A DNA stretch of 38,452 nucleotides, taken from NCBI RefSeq assembly GCF_000718775.1, contig NZ_JOCB01000085.1, positions 1 through 38,452 on the forward strand, written 5' to 3'. The stretch's first letter is position 1, and each line of letters opens with the position of its first letter. The position numbers and the translations under genes were made by a program. The notes beneath the pieces were generated by a model, which was not told the DNA's origin, did not search any database, and saw nothing but the letters and a program-made list of their open reading frames with translations. This document shows positions 12,801 through 20,836 of the stretch, in pieces. Origin of the DNA: Streptomyces sp. NRRL S-31. Lineage in GTDB: Bacteria; Actinomycetota; Actinomycetes; Streptomycetales; Streptomycetaceae.

Positions 12801-13248
12801 CGGTGAGCAGCGGATCCGCCGCCGTCCAGCGCACCGGGATGGGGAACGGGTCGTGGATGCGCGACAGCCGCTCGTCCCGGTCGTAGCGAACCCTCAGCGC
12901 CTCCGCGAGTTCCTCCGCGGCCCGGTCGAGCACCGGCCGGGCGGGCCGGTGCTCGGGACGCCTGCTGGAGCGCAGTTCCCACAGCGTCAGCAGCTCCACG
13001 CAAGCCGCGGCGGCCAGGCAGAGCGCGCCCGCGAGGGCCACCGTCGCGCCGGCGGGGGCGGGGAGGCGGTAGCGGCTCAGCAGGAGCAGCGCGGCCCCGG
13101 CGCCGGCCAGCCCCACCGCGAGGACGTGGCGCAGTCGCCACGACGGCGCCCCGGTACGCGGCGGCGGGACGTGGAAGTGGACGTGGTCGATGTGGTGGGC
13201 CTGTACCACGTTCCCGAACTGACCGTCGTAGATCCGGTTGTCCCCCAC
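9817..13248 (-). CDS. membrane-anchored NACHT NTPase with large C-terminal domain
   Basis: STAND-type NTPase of unknown role, possibly signalling or conflict-related. I place the start at GTG 13248 (1143 residues); a longer open frame to 13638 would run through the divergent tetR and looks spurious. Residues 1-26 (DNRIYDGQFGNVVQAHHI) resemble the short Asn/Gln/His-rich leaders seen on many actinobacterial NACHT and TIR proteins. Two hydrophobic helices (about 41-57 and 66-90) follow. The NACHT core has a P-loop GGPGAGKS at 197-204 and Walker B VLPVLDGFDEL near 278-288. Several further helices lie about 490-740. A segment RGVLRQVGGVYRFRHIELRNRL resembles the winged-helix-like end of related NACHT proteins. 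One more helix (about 815-835) precedes about 300 soluble residues with several cysteines, probably outside the membrane. No partner gene is adjacent on this strand. TACGCT lies six bases before the GTG, so a leaderless transcript is possible. Confidence 0.85.
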   Translation of the reverse strand: MGDNRIYDGQFGNVVQAHHIDHVHFHVPPPRTGAPSWRLRHVLAVGLAGAGAALLLLSRYRLPAPAGATVALAGALCLAAAACVELLTLWELRSSRRPEHRPARPVLDRAAEELAEALRVRYDRDERLSRIHDPFPIPVRWTAADPLLTDHWRNIRRAGAAPSADADADRPLAVDGHFDEIAALFTALPAQRLVVLGGPGAGKSVLALHLARRLVERRGPASGDPVPVVFPLSSWDPKRGGLWNWAAGRIAEGHPRALAEGGGRAHAVALALITSGRVLPVLDGFDELPRRFQADALRELRASLAGPARFLLTSRTEEYTAAVEAGNTVLPSTAVVELQPLTVGEVAAYLPRTARRTSRDDDSRTAWDPVLRRLADPADRAREVRVLRAVLGTPLMIGLARVAYSDGGAGADPAELLAPGRFTTRAAVERHLFDAFLSAAYGGALDDRAGRPSWSAADARRWAGSLARHLSASGTQDLEWWRLDEAVPRVVRSLVTLPAFLLVLLGVQVSRFGVPWWQRWVGLPLAGAVALAVVAALVADWADPGEPPGPYRLHRPSGTRLRAALRGREQWRLALVAGGLTLGVTASVLLSPGTTRRLTVLATVCFAVQSAAQFADALRRPADPAEATEPSVLLAADRGATAALALFRLVGPAHHLEHHKNLYVVTALYVAWWQSVTARDTLGPADWARAAACFAAASLCHGVAVSAWGRYTVARCWLALTGRLPWRLMAFLRDAHTRGVLRQVGGVYRFRHIELRNRLARTTAPVSPRQPSVWTGRLGLAAVAVTTVTPFLLLSNLTTMAPPAPHRAVPRACALLDDRLLAAVMADPMKLARGRNTCTAGEQSPFHPDVSLSLQAFVTRTGSGIGAAYSPARTELLRTPFAGADREGLGDEAREGTETVFSAAHMEGRQTTAVLGTRVANVVLKLTYTEEFASKPRAQEVARILMRAALRHAGLTPKQRQSAQRPLAAVPRATIPRDTRFAYYRPGRSQALVGARWGARERSHLWRLRGFGYILRAPKYLSCETSDDGTVTCRSKGPDGLRLPRLRLRLASAHCVRPCAGAARFWQARPGFATTPWKRVTSSLWYAETAPDARTYRLLFARTVADANGKDVNLVWAEADVDVSGRALAQKIVNDLYTGTGGR

Positions 13249-13358
13249 CCCGTCAGCGTACTGAACTCGGCCTGCCCGCGCTCCGGTTGAGGCGAACGGC
13301 CGGTACGCCGGCGCACCGCGCGGACACCGCCGCCGGGCGGGCGGACCACAATGGGTGC

Positions 13359-13970
13359 GTGCCCACCAAGAAGAAGCCCCAGGTGACCACGGCGGCGGAC
13401 CGGCGCGGCGAACTCCTCGGCACCGCCGCCGAGGTCTTCGCCGAGTACGGCTACGACGCCACCACCGTCCGCAGGATCGCCGACCACGCCGGGATGCTCG
13501 CGGGCAGCCTCTACTACCACTTCGACTCCAAGGAGGCGATGCTCGAGGAGATCCTGCGGACCTTCCTCGACGAGCTGTGGGAGGGCTACGACACCGTCCT
13601 CGCCTCCGGACTCGGCCCCCGCCCCACGCTGGAGGCACTGGTCACCGAGTCCTTCCGGGAGATCGACCGGCACCGCGCCGCCGTCGCGATCTACCAGAAG
13701 GAGAACAGACGGCTCGTCGCCCAGGACCGGTTCGCCTTCCTCGCCGTGTCCCAGCGCCGGTTCGAGACGGCGTGGCTCGGCACGCTGGAACGCGGGGTCG
13801 CCGACGGGGTCTTCCGCGCGGACCTGGACGTCCGGCTCGCCTACCGGTTCGTCAGGGACACCGTGTGGGTCGCCGCCTCCTGGTACCGGCCCGGCGGCGG
13901 GCACAGCCCCGAGGAGATCGCCCGCCAGTACCTGTCGATGGTGCTGGACGGGATCGCCGTACGCGCATAG
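13359..13970 (+). CDS. TetR/AcrR family transcriptional regulator
   Basis: DNA-binding one-component regulator, 203 residues. The helix-turn-helix is near residues 25-55 (EVFAEYGYDATTVRRIADHAGMLAGSLYYHF), and the C-terminal ligand domain resembles that of KstR2-like acyl-CoA-sensing regulators. The likely start is GTG 13359: CACAAT at 13347-13352 sits six bases upstream, fitting a leaderless transcript. An upstream in-frame start at 13287 would add 24 Arg/Ala-rich residues that look non-coding. The gene is divergent from the NACHT gene with 110 bp between starts, and its 3' end converges on the HExxH gene with only 13 bp between stops. Its target and ligand cannot be inferred. Confidence 0.92.
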   Translation: MPTKKKPQVTTAADRRGELLGTAAEVFAEYGYDATTVRRIADHAGMLAGSLYYHFDSKEAMLEEILRTFLDELWEGYDTVLASGLGPRPTLEALVTESFREIDRHRAAVAIYQKENRRLVAQDRFAFLAVSQRRFETAWLGTLERGVADGVFRADLDVRLAYRFVRDTVWVAASWYRPGGGHSPEEIARQYLSMVLDGIAVRA

Positions 13971-13983
13971 CCGCCTCCCACCG

Positions 13984-14865
13984 CTATGTGTCGCACTCCA
14001 GCACCGACCGGCACAGCCCGCACCGGGCCCGTACCCGCCCCCGTACCGGCACCCTGATCCGCTGGTGGCAGGTCGGACAGGGGAAGGAGACCCGGAGCCG
14101 GCCGGCCGGGTCGGCGGCGAAGGCGTAGGCAGCCGCCGGCGGGGCGCCGGAGGCGTGCCGGCGGTCGTGGGCGTAGCGGCGTCGGCCCGCCCAGCCGGCC
14201 GCGGCCAGCGGCGGCTGCTCCCCGTCCCGGCGGGCCCGGGCCATCCCCTTGACGTAGGCGGTGTGCGCCTGCGGGCTGGTGAACCACACGGAGGGGTCCT
14301 CGCCGAAGAGCAGGGCCCGCTTGGCCAGGACGTAACCGAACTCCTCCGGGGTGAGGTAGCCGAGCTTCTGCGAGGAGACCGCGTCCTGGCGGAAGGCGTC
14401 CAGCAGCAGCCAGCCCGCGCCCAGGTAGGCCGCGGTGGTGTCGGTCAGGATCTCGTTCTCCGCCGTGGTGGGGAACGAGAGGCCCAGCCGGTGCAGGTAG
14501 ACGTGCGCCACCTCGTGGGCGAGGGCCGCGCCGATGTCCGCGCGATGGGTGCGGAACCGGTCGTTCAGTTCGACGAAGTACTCGGGCCCGGCCGCCAGTT
14601 CGACGTTGGCCGCGTGGGTCATCTCCCGGAACCCGACGACCAGCCGCGCGTCCGGCAGCCGGAAGTGCCGCACGATCTCCCGGGCCACGCGCTGCGCGCC
14701 CAGGTGCAGGTCGTCGGTGTCGCAGAAGGCCACGTCGGCGGGGGCCACGCTGACCGGGAACGTCTCGATGGTGTCGCGGGACAGCCGCCGGTACAGCGCG
14801 GTGACGGCGGCCCGCACCGTCTCCAGGTGCGGGTAGCCGTGTTCGACCGGTCCGCCGTTCGCCAC
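13984..14865 (-). CDS. putative HExxH zinc metallopeptidase with C-terminal zinc ribbon
   Basis: Function not recognised. The 293-residue protein carries a metallopeptidase-like ALAHEVAHVYLH near residues 114-125, with Glu/Asp candidates for a third ligand in ENEILTDTTAAYLG about 18-30 residues later. Near its end, CPTCH and CGLCRSVLEC provide two CxxC knuckles that should bind zinc. No signal peptide or transmembrane segment is visible, so it is probably cytoplasmic. Start GTG 14865 has a G-rich stretch (GGGGG) about eight bases upstream. It lies 78 bp downstream of the GH35 gene on the same strand and may be co-transcribed, although no functional link is obvious. It could be a self-regulating protease or a metal-dependent structural protein; activity is inferred from the motif only. 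Confidence 0.75.
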   Translation of the reverse strand: MANGGPVEHGYPHLETVRAAVTALYRRLSRDTIETFPVSVAPADVAFCDTDDLHLGAQRVAREIVRHFRLPDARLVVGFREMTHAANVELAAGPEYFVELNDRFRTHRADIGAALAHEVAHVYLHRLGLSFPTTAENEILTDTTAAYLGAGWLLLDAFRQDAVSSQKLGYLTPEEFGYVLAKRALLFGEDPSVWFTSPQAHTAYVKGMARARRDGEQPPLAAAGWAGRRRYAHDRRHASGAPPAAAYAFAADPAGRLRVSFPCPTCHQRIRVPVRGRVRARCGLCRSVLECDT

Positions 14866-14943
14866 GTCGGCACCCCCGGATGACGCCGGAACCCCCTCCC
14901 ACTGTAGGCGGCGGGGCCCGGCCCGGGAACGGGAGCGCGGCGG

Positions 14944-16701
14944 TCACACGGGCAGCAGACGCGGCGCCGGCCGGTCCGGCTCCCCCTCGTCCAGCTCCAG
15001 CAGCCACACCTCGTTCGCCCCCTCCCGCAGCACCGGCCCGGGCACGTACAGCGACCGCTGGGGGCCCGCCGACCAGAAACGGCCCAGGCCGAAGCCGTTG
15101 ATCCAGACGAAGCCGCGGGTACGGCCCGGCAGTTCCAGCCGGGCGTCCCCCGCCCCGCGGACCGTGACCGAGCCCCGGTACAGCCCCGGCGCCGCCGTCC
15201 CGGGCAGCGCGCCGAAGGGCACCGCGGCCACCCCGTCGGCGAACGCGTCCAGGTCCAGCCCGCGCGCGCGGACCCCGTGCAGGTACTGCCGCTCGTGCAG
15301 GACACCGCCGGTGACGCCCTTCGGCTCGCCGAGCCGGGGCCCGTAGTTCACCCGCCCCAGGGACTCCACCCACAGCTCCACGCGCGCGGGGCCCGCGACG
15401 GGCTCCGCCAGCCGCGGCTCCGCCTCGGTGAGCACCCCGGCGCGCTCCCCGTCGACGTACACCACGGCGAGGTCGCGCAGCCCGCGCACGGTCAGCGGGT
15501 ACGGCCGGCGCGGGCCGGGCACGTCGACCTCGTAGCGGACCAGGCCCCGGGTGATCCCCAGCTCCTCGAAGGTGGGCGGTACCGGACCGGCCGTCTCCGG
15601 GCCGCCCAGCGCCTCCAGCACGCCGGCCAGCGGCGCCCAGTCCGCCAGCACCGCCTCGGCCGGGGCGCCCAGCGGGGCGGGCCGGTCCGGCAGGGCGGGC
15701 AGCGGGCCGGTCCGGTGGGCGGCCAGCACCTCGCGGAAGCGCCAGAACTTCTCCGTCGGGCGGCCGTACTCGTCCACGGGCGCGTCGTAGTCGTACGAGG
15801 TCACGTCCGGCTCCAGCGGTCCCTCGTGCAGCTCGCCACCGCCCCGGTTGGCCCCCGCCCAGCCCCCGAAACTGGTGCCTCCGTGCGCCATGTACAGGTT
15901 CACCGACGCCCCGCACGCCAGGATCTCCCGCAGCACCCCGGCGGCCTCGGCCGGATCCCGTACGGCGTGCTCGCCGCCCCAGTGGTCGAACCAGCCGCAC
16001 CAGAACTCCATGCACATCAGGGGGCCCGCCGGACGGTGGCGGCGCAGCGCGCGGAAGCCCTCGCGCGCGTGGGAGCCGAAGTTCACCGTGGCCGGCACCC
16101 CGGGCAGCGAGCCCCCGGTCAGCATGTGGTCCTCGGGGCCGTCGGAGGTGCACAGCGGGACCGTGACGCCCTCCGCGCGCAGCAGCCCGGCCAGCTCCCG
16201 GAGGTAGCCGGTGTCGCTGCCGTAGCTGCCGTACTCGTTCTCCACCTGGACCATGAGCACCGGGCCGCCGCGGTCGAGCTGCCGGGACACGATCTCGGGC
16301 AGCAACCGGTGGAACCAGTTCCGCACGGGCAGCAGCCAGCGCTCGTCCCGCGTACGCGCGCGCGTGCCCACGGCGGCCGTCAGCCACGCCGGCAGCCCCC
16401 CGTTCTCCCACTCGGCGCAGATGTACGGCCCCGGCCGCACGATCGCCCACAGGCCCGCCGCGCGCACCGCGTCCAGGAACCGGCCCACCGCCCCCACGTC
16501 CCGGAACACGCCCGGGCGCGGCTCGTGCAGGTTCCACGGCACGTACGTCTCCACGCAGTTCAGGCCCATCGCCCGCAGCATCGCCAGCCGGTGCCCCCAG
16601 TGGGCCTCGTGCACCCGGAAGTAGTGCAGCGCCCCGGACAGCAGCCGTACCGGGCGCCCGTCCAGCAGGAAGCCGGATTCCCCCACCGTGAACTCGCTCA
16701 T
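14944..16701 (-). CDS. beta-galactosidase, glycoside hydrolase family 35
   Basis: Retaining beta-galactosidase acting on terminal beta-galactosides, 585 residues. The N-terminal TIM barrel (about 1-330) contains the family signature VRPGPYICAEWENGG near 88-102. By homology the acid/base is Glu156 in QVENEYGSY and the nucleophile is Glu232 in MEFWCGWFDHWGG. Beta-sandwich domains follow, including FVWINGFGLGRFWSAGPQ near the end. No signal peptide is seen, so it is probably intracellular and hydrolyses imported oligosaccharides. The start is ATG 16701; the same frame stays open to 18210 but upstream residues show no family homology. It is divergent from an AraC regulator that probably controls it. 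Confidence 0.96.
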   Translation of the reverse strand: MSEFTVGESGFLLDGRPVRLLSGALHYFRVHEAHWGHRLAMLRAMGLNCVETYVPWNLHEPRPGVFRDVGAVGRFLDAVRAAGLWAIVRPGPYICAEWENGGLPAWLTAAVGTRARTRDERWLLPVRNWFHRLLPEIVSRQLDRGGPVLMVQVENEYGSYGSDTGYLRELAGLLRAEGVTVPLCTSDGPEDHMLTGGSLPGVPATVNFGSHAREGFRALRRHRPAGPLMCMEFWCGWFDHWGGEHAVRDPAEAAGVLREILACGASVNLYMAHGGTSFGGWAGANRGGGELHEGPLEPDVTSYDYDAPVDEYGRPTEKFWRFREVLAAHRTGPLPALPDRPAPLGAPAEAVLADWAPLAGVLEALGGPETAGPVPPTFEELGITRGLVRYEVDVPGPRRPYPLTVRGLRDLAVVYVDGERAGVLTEAEPRLAEPVAGPARVELWVESLGRVNYGPRLGEPKGVTGGVLHERQYLHGVRARGLDLDAFADGVAAVPFGALPGTAAPGLYRGSVTVRGAGDARLELPGRTRGFVWINGFGLGRFWSAGPQRSLYVPGPVLREGANEVWLLELDEGEPDRPAPRLLPV

Positions 16702-16737
16702 GCGGCCCAGCCTCACCCCTTCCGGTGGCCGGCGCCA

Positions 16738-16768
16738 TGGACGAAGATCGGCACTGCTTGGACAAAAA
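16738..16768 (+). promoter_or_regulatory. candidate AraC-type operator, two direct repeats 21 bp apart
   Basis: TGGACGAAGA (16738-16747) and TGGACAAAAA (16759-16768) share TGGACnAAnA and are spaced 21 bp, two helical turns, as expected for a dimeric AraC-family activator. They lie in the 90-bp gap between the divergent GH35 and AraC genes. Confidence 0.45.
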
Positions 16769-16791
16769 CGCGCCCCCGGAGAGGAGCGCCG

Positions 16792-17682
16792 ATGTACCGG
16801 ACCTGGATGCGGTTCTTCAGCCCCGGCCCCGCCCACCTGCGCCTCGGCCTGGTCTGCCTCGGCGTCGGCCTCCAGCACGGCGCGCTGCCCACGGTCGGCC
16901 CGCGCACCCTCGACCACCACGTGGCGGTGGTGATCAGCTCCGGCGGCGGCTGGTACCGGGGCGCCGACGGCCGCCGCACGACCGTCACCGCGCCCGCGCT
17001 GCTGTGGCTCACCCCCGGCGTCCCGCACCACTACGCGCCCGACCCGGGCACCGGCTGGGACGAGGGCTTCGTGGACTTCGCCGGGCCCGCCACCGCGGCC
17101 TACCGCGACCTCGGCTACATCGAACCCGACCGGCCCGTCGTCCCGCTCTCCGACGCCTCCGGGCCGCGTACCGTCGTCACCCGCATCGCCCGGGCCGCCC
17201 GCCGCGGCAACCCCCTGCTGGAGGTGGAGACCGGCGCCGCCGTCCACGAACTGCTGGTCGCCCTGCGCCGCGCCCGCGCCGACCTCGCACCCGACGGCGA
17301 CCCCGTCCTCCAGGCGCTCGCCCGGGACGCCTGCACGCCGATGACCGTCGCCGACCACGCCGCCCGGCACGGCATGACCACCACCGAGCTGCGCGGCGCG
17401 GTCCGCCGGGCGGCCGGATGCAGCCCCAAGGACTACCTGCTCGGCATCCGCCTCGGCCGTGCCAAGGAACTCCTCGCCGGCACCGGACTGCCCGTCGCCG
17501 CCGTCGCCCGCCGCGTCGGCTACGACGACCCCGCCTACTTCTCCCGGCTCTTCACCCGGCGCGTCGGCCTCGCCCCCGTCCGGTTCCGCGCCCAGCAGGC
17601 CCGCGGCGTGCCCGGCGGCTGGAGCGACCGCGTCCCGGACCCCGGTGACCCCCCGCTGATCCACTCTCCGGACACCCCGTAG
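16792..17682 (+). CDS. AraC family transcriptional regulator
   Basis: Regulator of 296 residues with an N-terminal cupin-like sugar-sensing domain (about 1-150, containing APALLWLTPGVPHHYAPD) and a C-terminal double helix-turn-helix domain (about 185-280). The final recognition region reads AAVARRVGYDDPAYFSRLFTRRVG, a good AraC signature. Start ATG 16792 is preceded by GGAGAGGAG (16778-16786). Its position opposite the GH35 gene suggests it senses a galactoside and controls that enzyme; this is inferred from context. A 36-bp gap separates its stop from the chorismate mutase start. Confidence 0.94.
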   Translation: MYRTWMRFFSPGPAHLRLGLVCLGVGLQHGALPTVGPRTLDHHVAVVISSGGGWYRGADGRRTTVTAPALLWLTPGVPHHYAPDPGTGWDEGFVDFAGPATAAYRDLGYIEPDRPVVPLSDASGPRTVVTRIARAARRGNPLLEVETGAAVHELLVALRRARADLAPDGDPVLQALARDACTPMTVADHAARHGMTTTELRGAVRRAAGCSPKDYLLGIRLGRAKELLAGTGLPVAAVARRVGYDDPAYFSRLFTRRVGLAPVRFRAQQARGVPGGWSDRVPDPGDPPLIHSPDTP

Positions 17683-17702
17683 GACCCGGCCCGCGCAGCG
17701 CA

Positions 17703-17708
17703 TAGGGT
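17703..17708 (+). promoter_or_regulatory. candidate -10 element for chorismate mutase
   Basis: TAGGGT fits TAnnnT and lies eight bases before the ATG at 17717, placing transcription start at or very near the start codon. No clear -35 is visible. Confidence 0.4.
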
Positions 17709-17716
17709 GGGCCCTC

Positions 17717-18067
17717 ATGACCACCAGCAACACCGGCACCGGCGCCGCGGACCCCGCGGTCCGCCAGGAACTCGACCGCCTGCGCGAGAGCATCGACAAC
17801 ATCGACGCGGCCGTCGTCCACATGCTCGCCGAGCGTTTCAAGGCCACCCAGCAGGTCGGCCGCCTCAAGGCGCTGCACCAGCTGCCGCCCGCGGACCCCG
17901 CCCGCGAGGCCCGGCAGATCGAACGGCTGCGCCGCCTCGCCGAGAGCGCCAAACTCGACCCCGCGTTCGCCGAGAAGTTCCTGAACTTCATCATCGCCGA
18001 GGTGATCCGGCACCACGAGCGGATCGCCGAGGACACCCACGGCGGACAGCGGGCGCACGACGCCTGA
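17717..18067 (+). CDS. chorismate mutase, AroQ type
   Basis: Rearranges chorismate to prephenate for phenylalanine and tyrosine synthesis. The 116-residue protein is the single-domain, all-helical AroQ form: LDRLRESIDNIDAAVVHMLAER (helix 1, with the active-site Arg), the conserved GRLKA Lys, and RQIERLRRLAE leading into the C-terminal helix FAEKFLNFIIAEVIRHHERI. It is a free-standing cytoplasmic enzyme with no regulatory domain or dehydratase/dehydrogenase fusion. A TAGGGT -10 candidate just upstream suggests a leaderless or very short-leader transcript. A 9-bp hairpin follows about 75 bp after the stop. Confidence 0.95.
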   Translation: MTTSNTGTGAADPAVRQELDRLRESIDNIDAAVVHMLAERFKATQQVGRLKALHQLPPADPAREARQIERLRRLAESAKLDPAFAEKFLNFIIAEVIRHHERIAEDTHGGQRAHDA

Positions 18068-18142
18068 ACGACGACGCCCGAACCACGGGGCCGGACCGGA
18101 CAGGGGACCGACGGCGGGACCGGACGGCGGACCGGACGGAAG

Positions 18143-18164
18143 CCCGGCCGGGAGACCGGCCGGG
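18143..18164 (+). terminator. hairpin terminator after chorismate mutase
   Basis: A perfect 9-bp stem of CCCGGCCGG with its complement closes on a GAGA tetraloop (GNRA type) at 18152-18155. It lies in a GACCGG-rich 180-bp gap before pepN. Confidence 0.6.
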
Positions 18165-18249
18165 TGACGGGACGGGGCGCACGGGGGACAAAAGCCATGT
18201 ACCGCTCCACCCCTGTGCGCTGTGGGTCCCATCAGGCAGCATGGCGTGC

Positions 18250-20760
18250 ATGTCCGTACTCACGCGCGACGAAGCGCAAGCCCGAGCACAGTTCCTCGAC
18301 GTCCACCGGTACACGGTCGAACTCGACCTCACCACCGGTGACGAGACCTTCGACTCCCGTACCGCGATCCGGTTCACCGCCCGGTCGGACGGGGACACGT
18401 TCGTCGAACTGAAGCCCGCCGAACTGCGCAGCGTCACGCTCGACGGACAGCCGCTCGACCCCGAGTCGCTCAGCGAGGACCGGGTGCCGCTGAAGAACCT
18501 CACCGCCGGCGAGCACGAGCTGCGCGTCGACGCGGTCATGCGCTACTCCCGCACCGGCGAGGGCATGCACCGCTTCACCGACCCCAGCGACGGCGAGACG
18601 TACGTCTACACCCAGATGTTCATGGACGACGTGCAGCGGATCTTCGCCGCCTTCGACCAGCCCGACCTGAAGGCCGTCTTCGAGGTCTCCGTGAAGGCAC
18701 CCGAGGGCTGGACCGTCCTCGCCAACGGCGTCACCGAACACCGCGGCGACGGCCTCTGGCAGGCCGCCCCCACCCCGCCCGTCTCCACCTACCTGGTCGC
18801 CGTCGCCGGCGGCCCCTGGCACTCGGTGCGCACCGAACACCGCGGGCTGCCCTTCGGCATCCACTGCCGCCGCTCCCTCGCCCCGTACCTCGACACCGAC
18901 GCCGACGAGATCCTGGACGTCACGCGCGCCTGCTTCGACCGGTACCACGAGAAGTTCGAGGAGCCGTACCCCTTCGACTCCTACGACCAGGCGTTCGTCC
19001 CCGAGTTCAACGCGGGCGCCATGGAGAACCCGGGCTTGGTCACCTTCCGCGACGAGTTCATCTACCGCTCCGCCGTCACCGACACCGAGCGGCAGACCCG
19101 CGCCATGGTCATCGCGCACGAGATGGCCCACATGTGGTTCGGCGACCTCGTCACCCTCAAGTGGTGGGACGACATCTGGCTGAACGAGTCCTTCGCCGAG
19201 TACATGGGCTACCAGACCACCGCCGAGGCCACGCGGTTCACCGACCCGTGGACCGAGTTCGGCGTCACCCGCAAGTCCTGGGGCTACGACGCCGACCAGC
19301 GGCCCACCACTCACCCGGTCGCCCCCGAGAACGTCGACGACACGGCCTCCGCCCTGCTCAACTTCGACGGCATCTCCTACGCCAAGGGCGCCTCCGCGCT
19401 GCGCCAGCTCGCCGCCTGGCTCGGCGAGAAGGACTTCCTCGCCGGCATCAACACCCACTTCAAGCGGCACAAGTTCGGCAACGCCACCCTCGCCGACTTC
19501 ATCGACTCCCTCGCCTCGGCCACCGACCGGGACGTGCCCGCCTGGGCCGACGACTGGCTGCGCACCACCGGCGTCGACACGCTCACCCCCGTGATCGCCA
19601 CCGCCGACGGCACCTGCGCGCTGACCGTCGAACGCGCGGGCAGCCGCCCGCACCGCCTCAGCGCCGGCCTGTACGACCACGACGTCGCCGACCAGGGCCG
19701 GCTGGTACTGCGCGAGCGCGTCGGCCTCGACGTCCCGCAGACCGCCCCCCAGCCCATCGGCAAGCGCCCCGCACTGGTCCTGCTCAACGACGGCGACATC
19801 ACCTACGCCAAGGTCCGCTTCGACGCCACGTCCTTCGAGACCCTCCGCACCGGCCTGTCCGGCCTGCCCGACCCGCTCACCCGCGCGGTCGTCTGGAACG
19901 CCCTCAGGGACGCCGTCCGCGACGGCGAACTGCCGCCCGCCGCCTACCTGGAGACGGCCCGCGCCCACCTGCCGCACGAGACCGACCTGGCCGTCGCCCA
20001 GGGCGTCCTCGCCTTCGCCGCCGGACAGCTCGCCGAGCAGTACCTGGCGCCGGGGGACCGGCCGGCCGCCCTGGCCACCCTCACCTCCCTCTGCCGCGAC
20101 CTGCTGCGGCGCACCGAGGACGGCGACCACCCGGGCCTGCGGCTGATCGCCGTACGGCATCTGATCGCCGTGGCCGCCCACCCGGAGCCCATCGCCTCCT
20201 GGCTCGCCGACGGCACGGTGCCCGGCGGACCCGAACTCGACCCCGAGCTGCGCTGGCGCATCCTCGCCCGGCTCGCCGTGCTCGGCGCCACCGACGAGGA
20301 CGCCATCGCCGCCGAACTGGCGCGCGACCCGAGCGCCACCGGCCAGGAGGGCGCCGCCCGCTGTCGTGCCGCGCTGCCCGACCCGGCGGCCAAGCGCGCC
20401 GCCTGGGAGGCGATGTTCACCGGCGACGACCTGTCCAACTACCTCTTCACGGCCACCGCCCAGGGCTTCTGGCAGCCCGAGCAGGCCGACCTGGTCCGGG
20501 AGTACGTGCCGCGCTTCTACCAGGACGCGGTCGCCCTCGCCGCCCGCCGCGGCCCCGCCATCGCCGTCGCCGCCGGCCGCTGGTGCTTCCCGGCCCACGC
20601 CGTCGACGCCGACAACCTGGGGCTCGGCGAGGCATGCCTGCGCGAGGCCGACCTCACCCCGGCGCTGCGCCGCACCCTCGCCGACCGCCTGGACGACCTC
20701 TCCCGCGCCCTGCGGGTACGCGGCGAGGCCGGCGACACGGGGGAGGAGGGCGCCGAGTAA
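18250..20760 (+). CDS. pepN: aminopeptidase N (M1 family zinc metallopeptidase)
   Basis: Broad-specificity cytoplasmic aminopeptidase that removes N-terminal residues from peptides, 836 residues. The exopeptidase motif GAMEN is at 256-260, and the zinc site HEMAH at 290-294 has Glu313 (in NESFAEY) as third ligand. The N-terminal beta domain (about 1-205) and C-terminal helical ERAP1-like region (about 500-830) complete the usual architecture. Start ATG 18250 matches family N-termini (MSVLTRDEAQ), and CAGCAT at 18237-18242 suggests a leaderless transcript; ATG 18241 in frame would add three residues. The same frame is open far upstream through the chorismate mutase region, which I regard as chance. 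Confidence 0.96.
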   Translation: MSVLTRDEAQARAQFLDVHRYTVELDLTTGDETFDSRTAIRFTARSDGDTFVELKPAELRSVTLDGQPLDPESLSEDRVPLKNLTAGEHELRVDAVMRYSRTGEGMHRFTDPSDGETYVYTQMFMDDVQRIFAAFDQPDLKAVFEVSVKAPEGWTVLANGVTEHRGDGLWQAAPTPPVSTYLVAVAGGPWHSVRTEHRGLPFGIHCRRSLAPYLDTDADEILDVTRACFDRYHEKFEEPYPFDSYDQAFVPEFNAGAMENPGLVTFRDEFIYRSAVTDTERQTRAMVIAHEMAHMWFGDLVTLKWWDDIWLNESFAEYMGYQTTAEATRFTDPWTEFGVTRKSWGYDADQRPTTHPVAPENVDDTASALLNFDGISYAKGASALRQLAAWLGEKDFLAGINTHFKRHKFGNATLADFIDSLASATDRDVPAWADDWLRTTGVDTLTPVIATADGTCALTVERAGSRPHRLSAGLYDHDVADQGRLVLRERVGLDVPQTAPQPIGKRPALVLLNDGDITYAKVRFDATSFETLRTGLSGLPDPLTRAVVWNALRDAVRDGELPPAAYLETARAHLPHETDLAVAQGVLAFAAGQLAEQYLAPGDRPAALATLTSLCRDLLRRTEDGDHPGLRLIAVRHLIAVAAHPEPIASWLADGTVPGGPELDPELRWRILARLAVLGATDEDAIAAELARDPSATGQEGAARCRAALPDPAAKRAAWEAMFTGDDLSNYLFTATAQGFWQPEQADLVREYVPRFYQDAVALAARRGPAIAVAAGRWCFPAHAVDADNLGLGEACLREADLTPALRRTLADRLDDLSRALRVRGEAGDTGEEGAE

Positions 20761-20776
20761 CTCCCGCGGCATGGAC

Positions 20777-20814
20777 GCGGCCGGCCCCCGCAGACGACGC
20801 GGCGGACCGGCCGC
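20777..20814 (+). terminator. candidate terminator after pepN
   Basis: An 8-bp perfect stem, GCGGCCGG (20777-20784) with CCGGCCGC (20807-20814), and a 22-base loop, starting 17 bp after the pepN stop. Confidence 0.5.
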
Positions 20815-20836
20815 CCTTCCGGGGCCCGGCGGTCGG

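Noticed and set aside
13249..13638. N-terminal extension of the NACHT protein
   Set aside because: The extra 130 residues are Arg/Pro-rich and overlap the divergent tetR coding sequence; GTG 13248 starts right before the recognisable leader.
16702..18210. Minus-strand extension of the GH35 frame
   Set aside because: It lies opposite the AraC and chorismate mutase genes and has no glycosidase homology.
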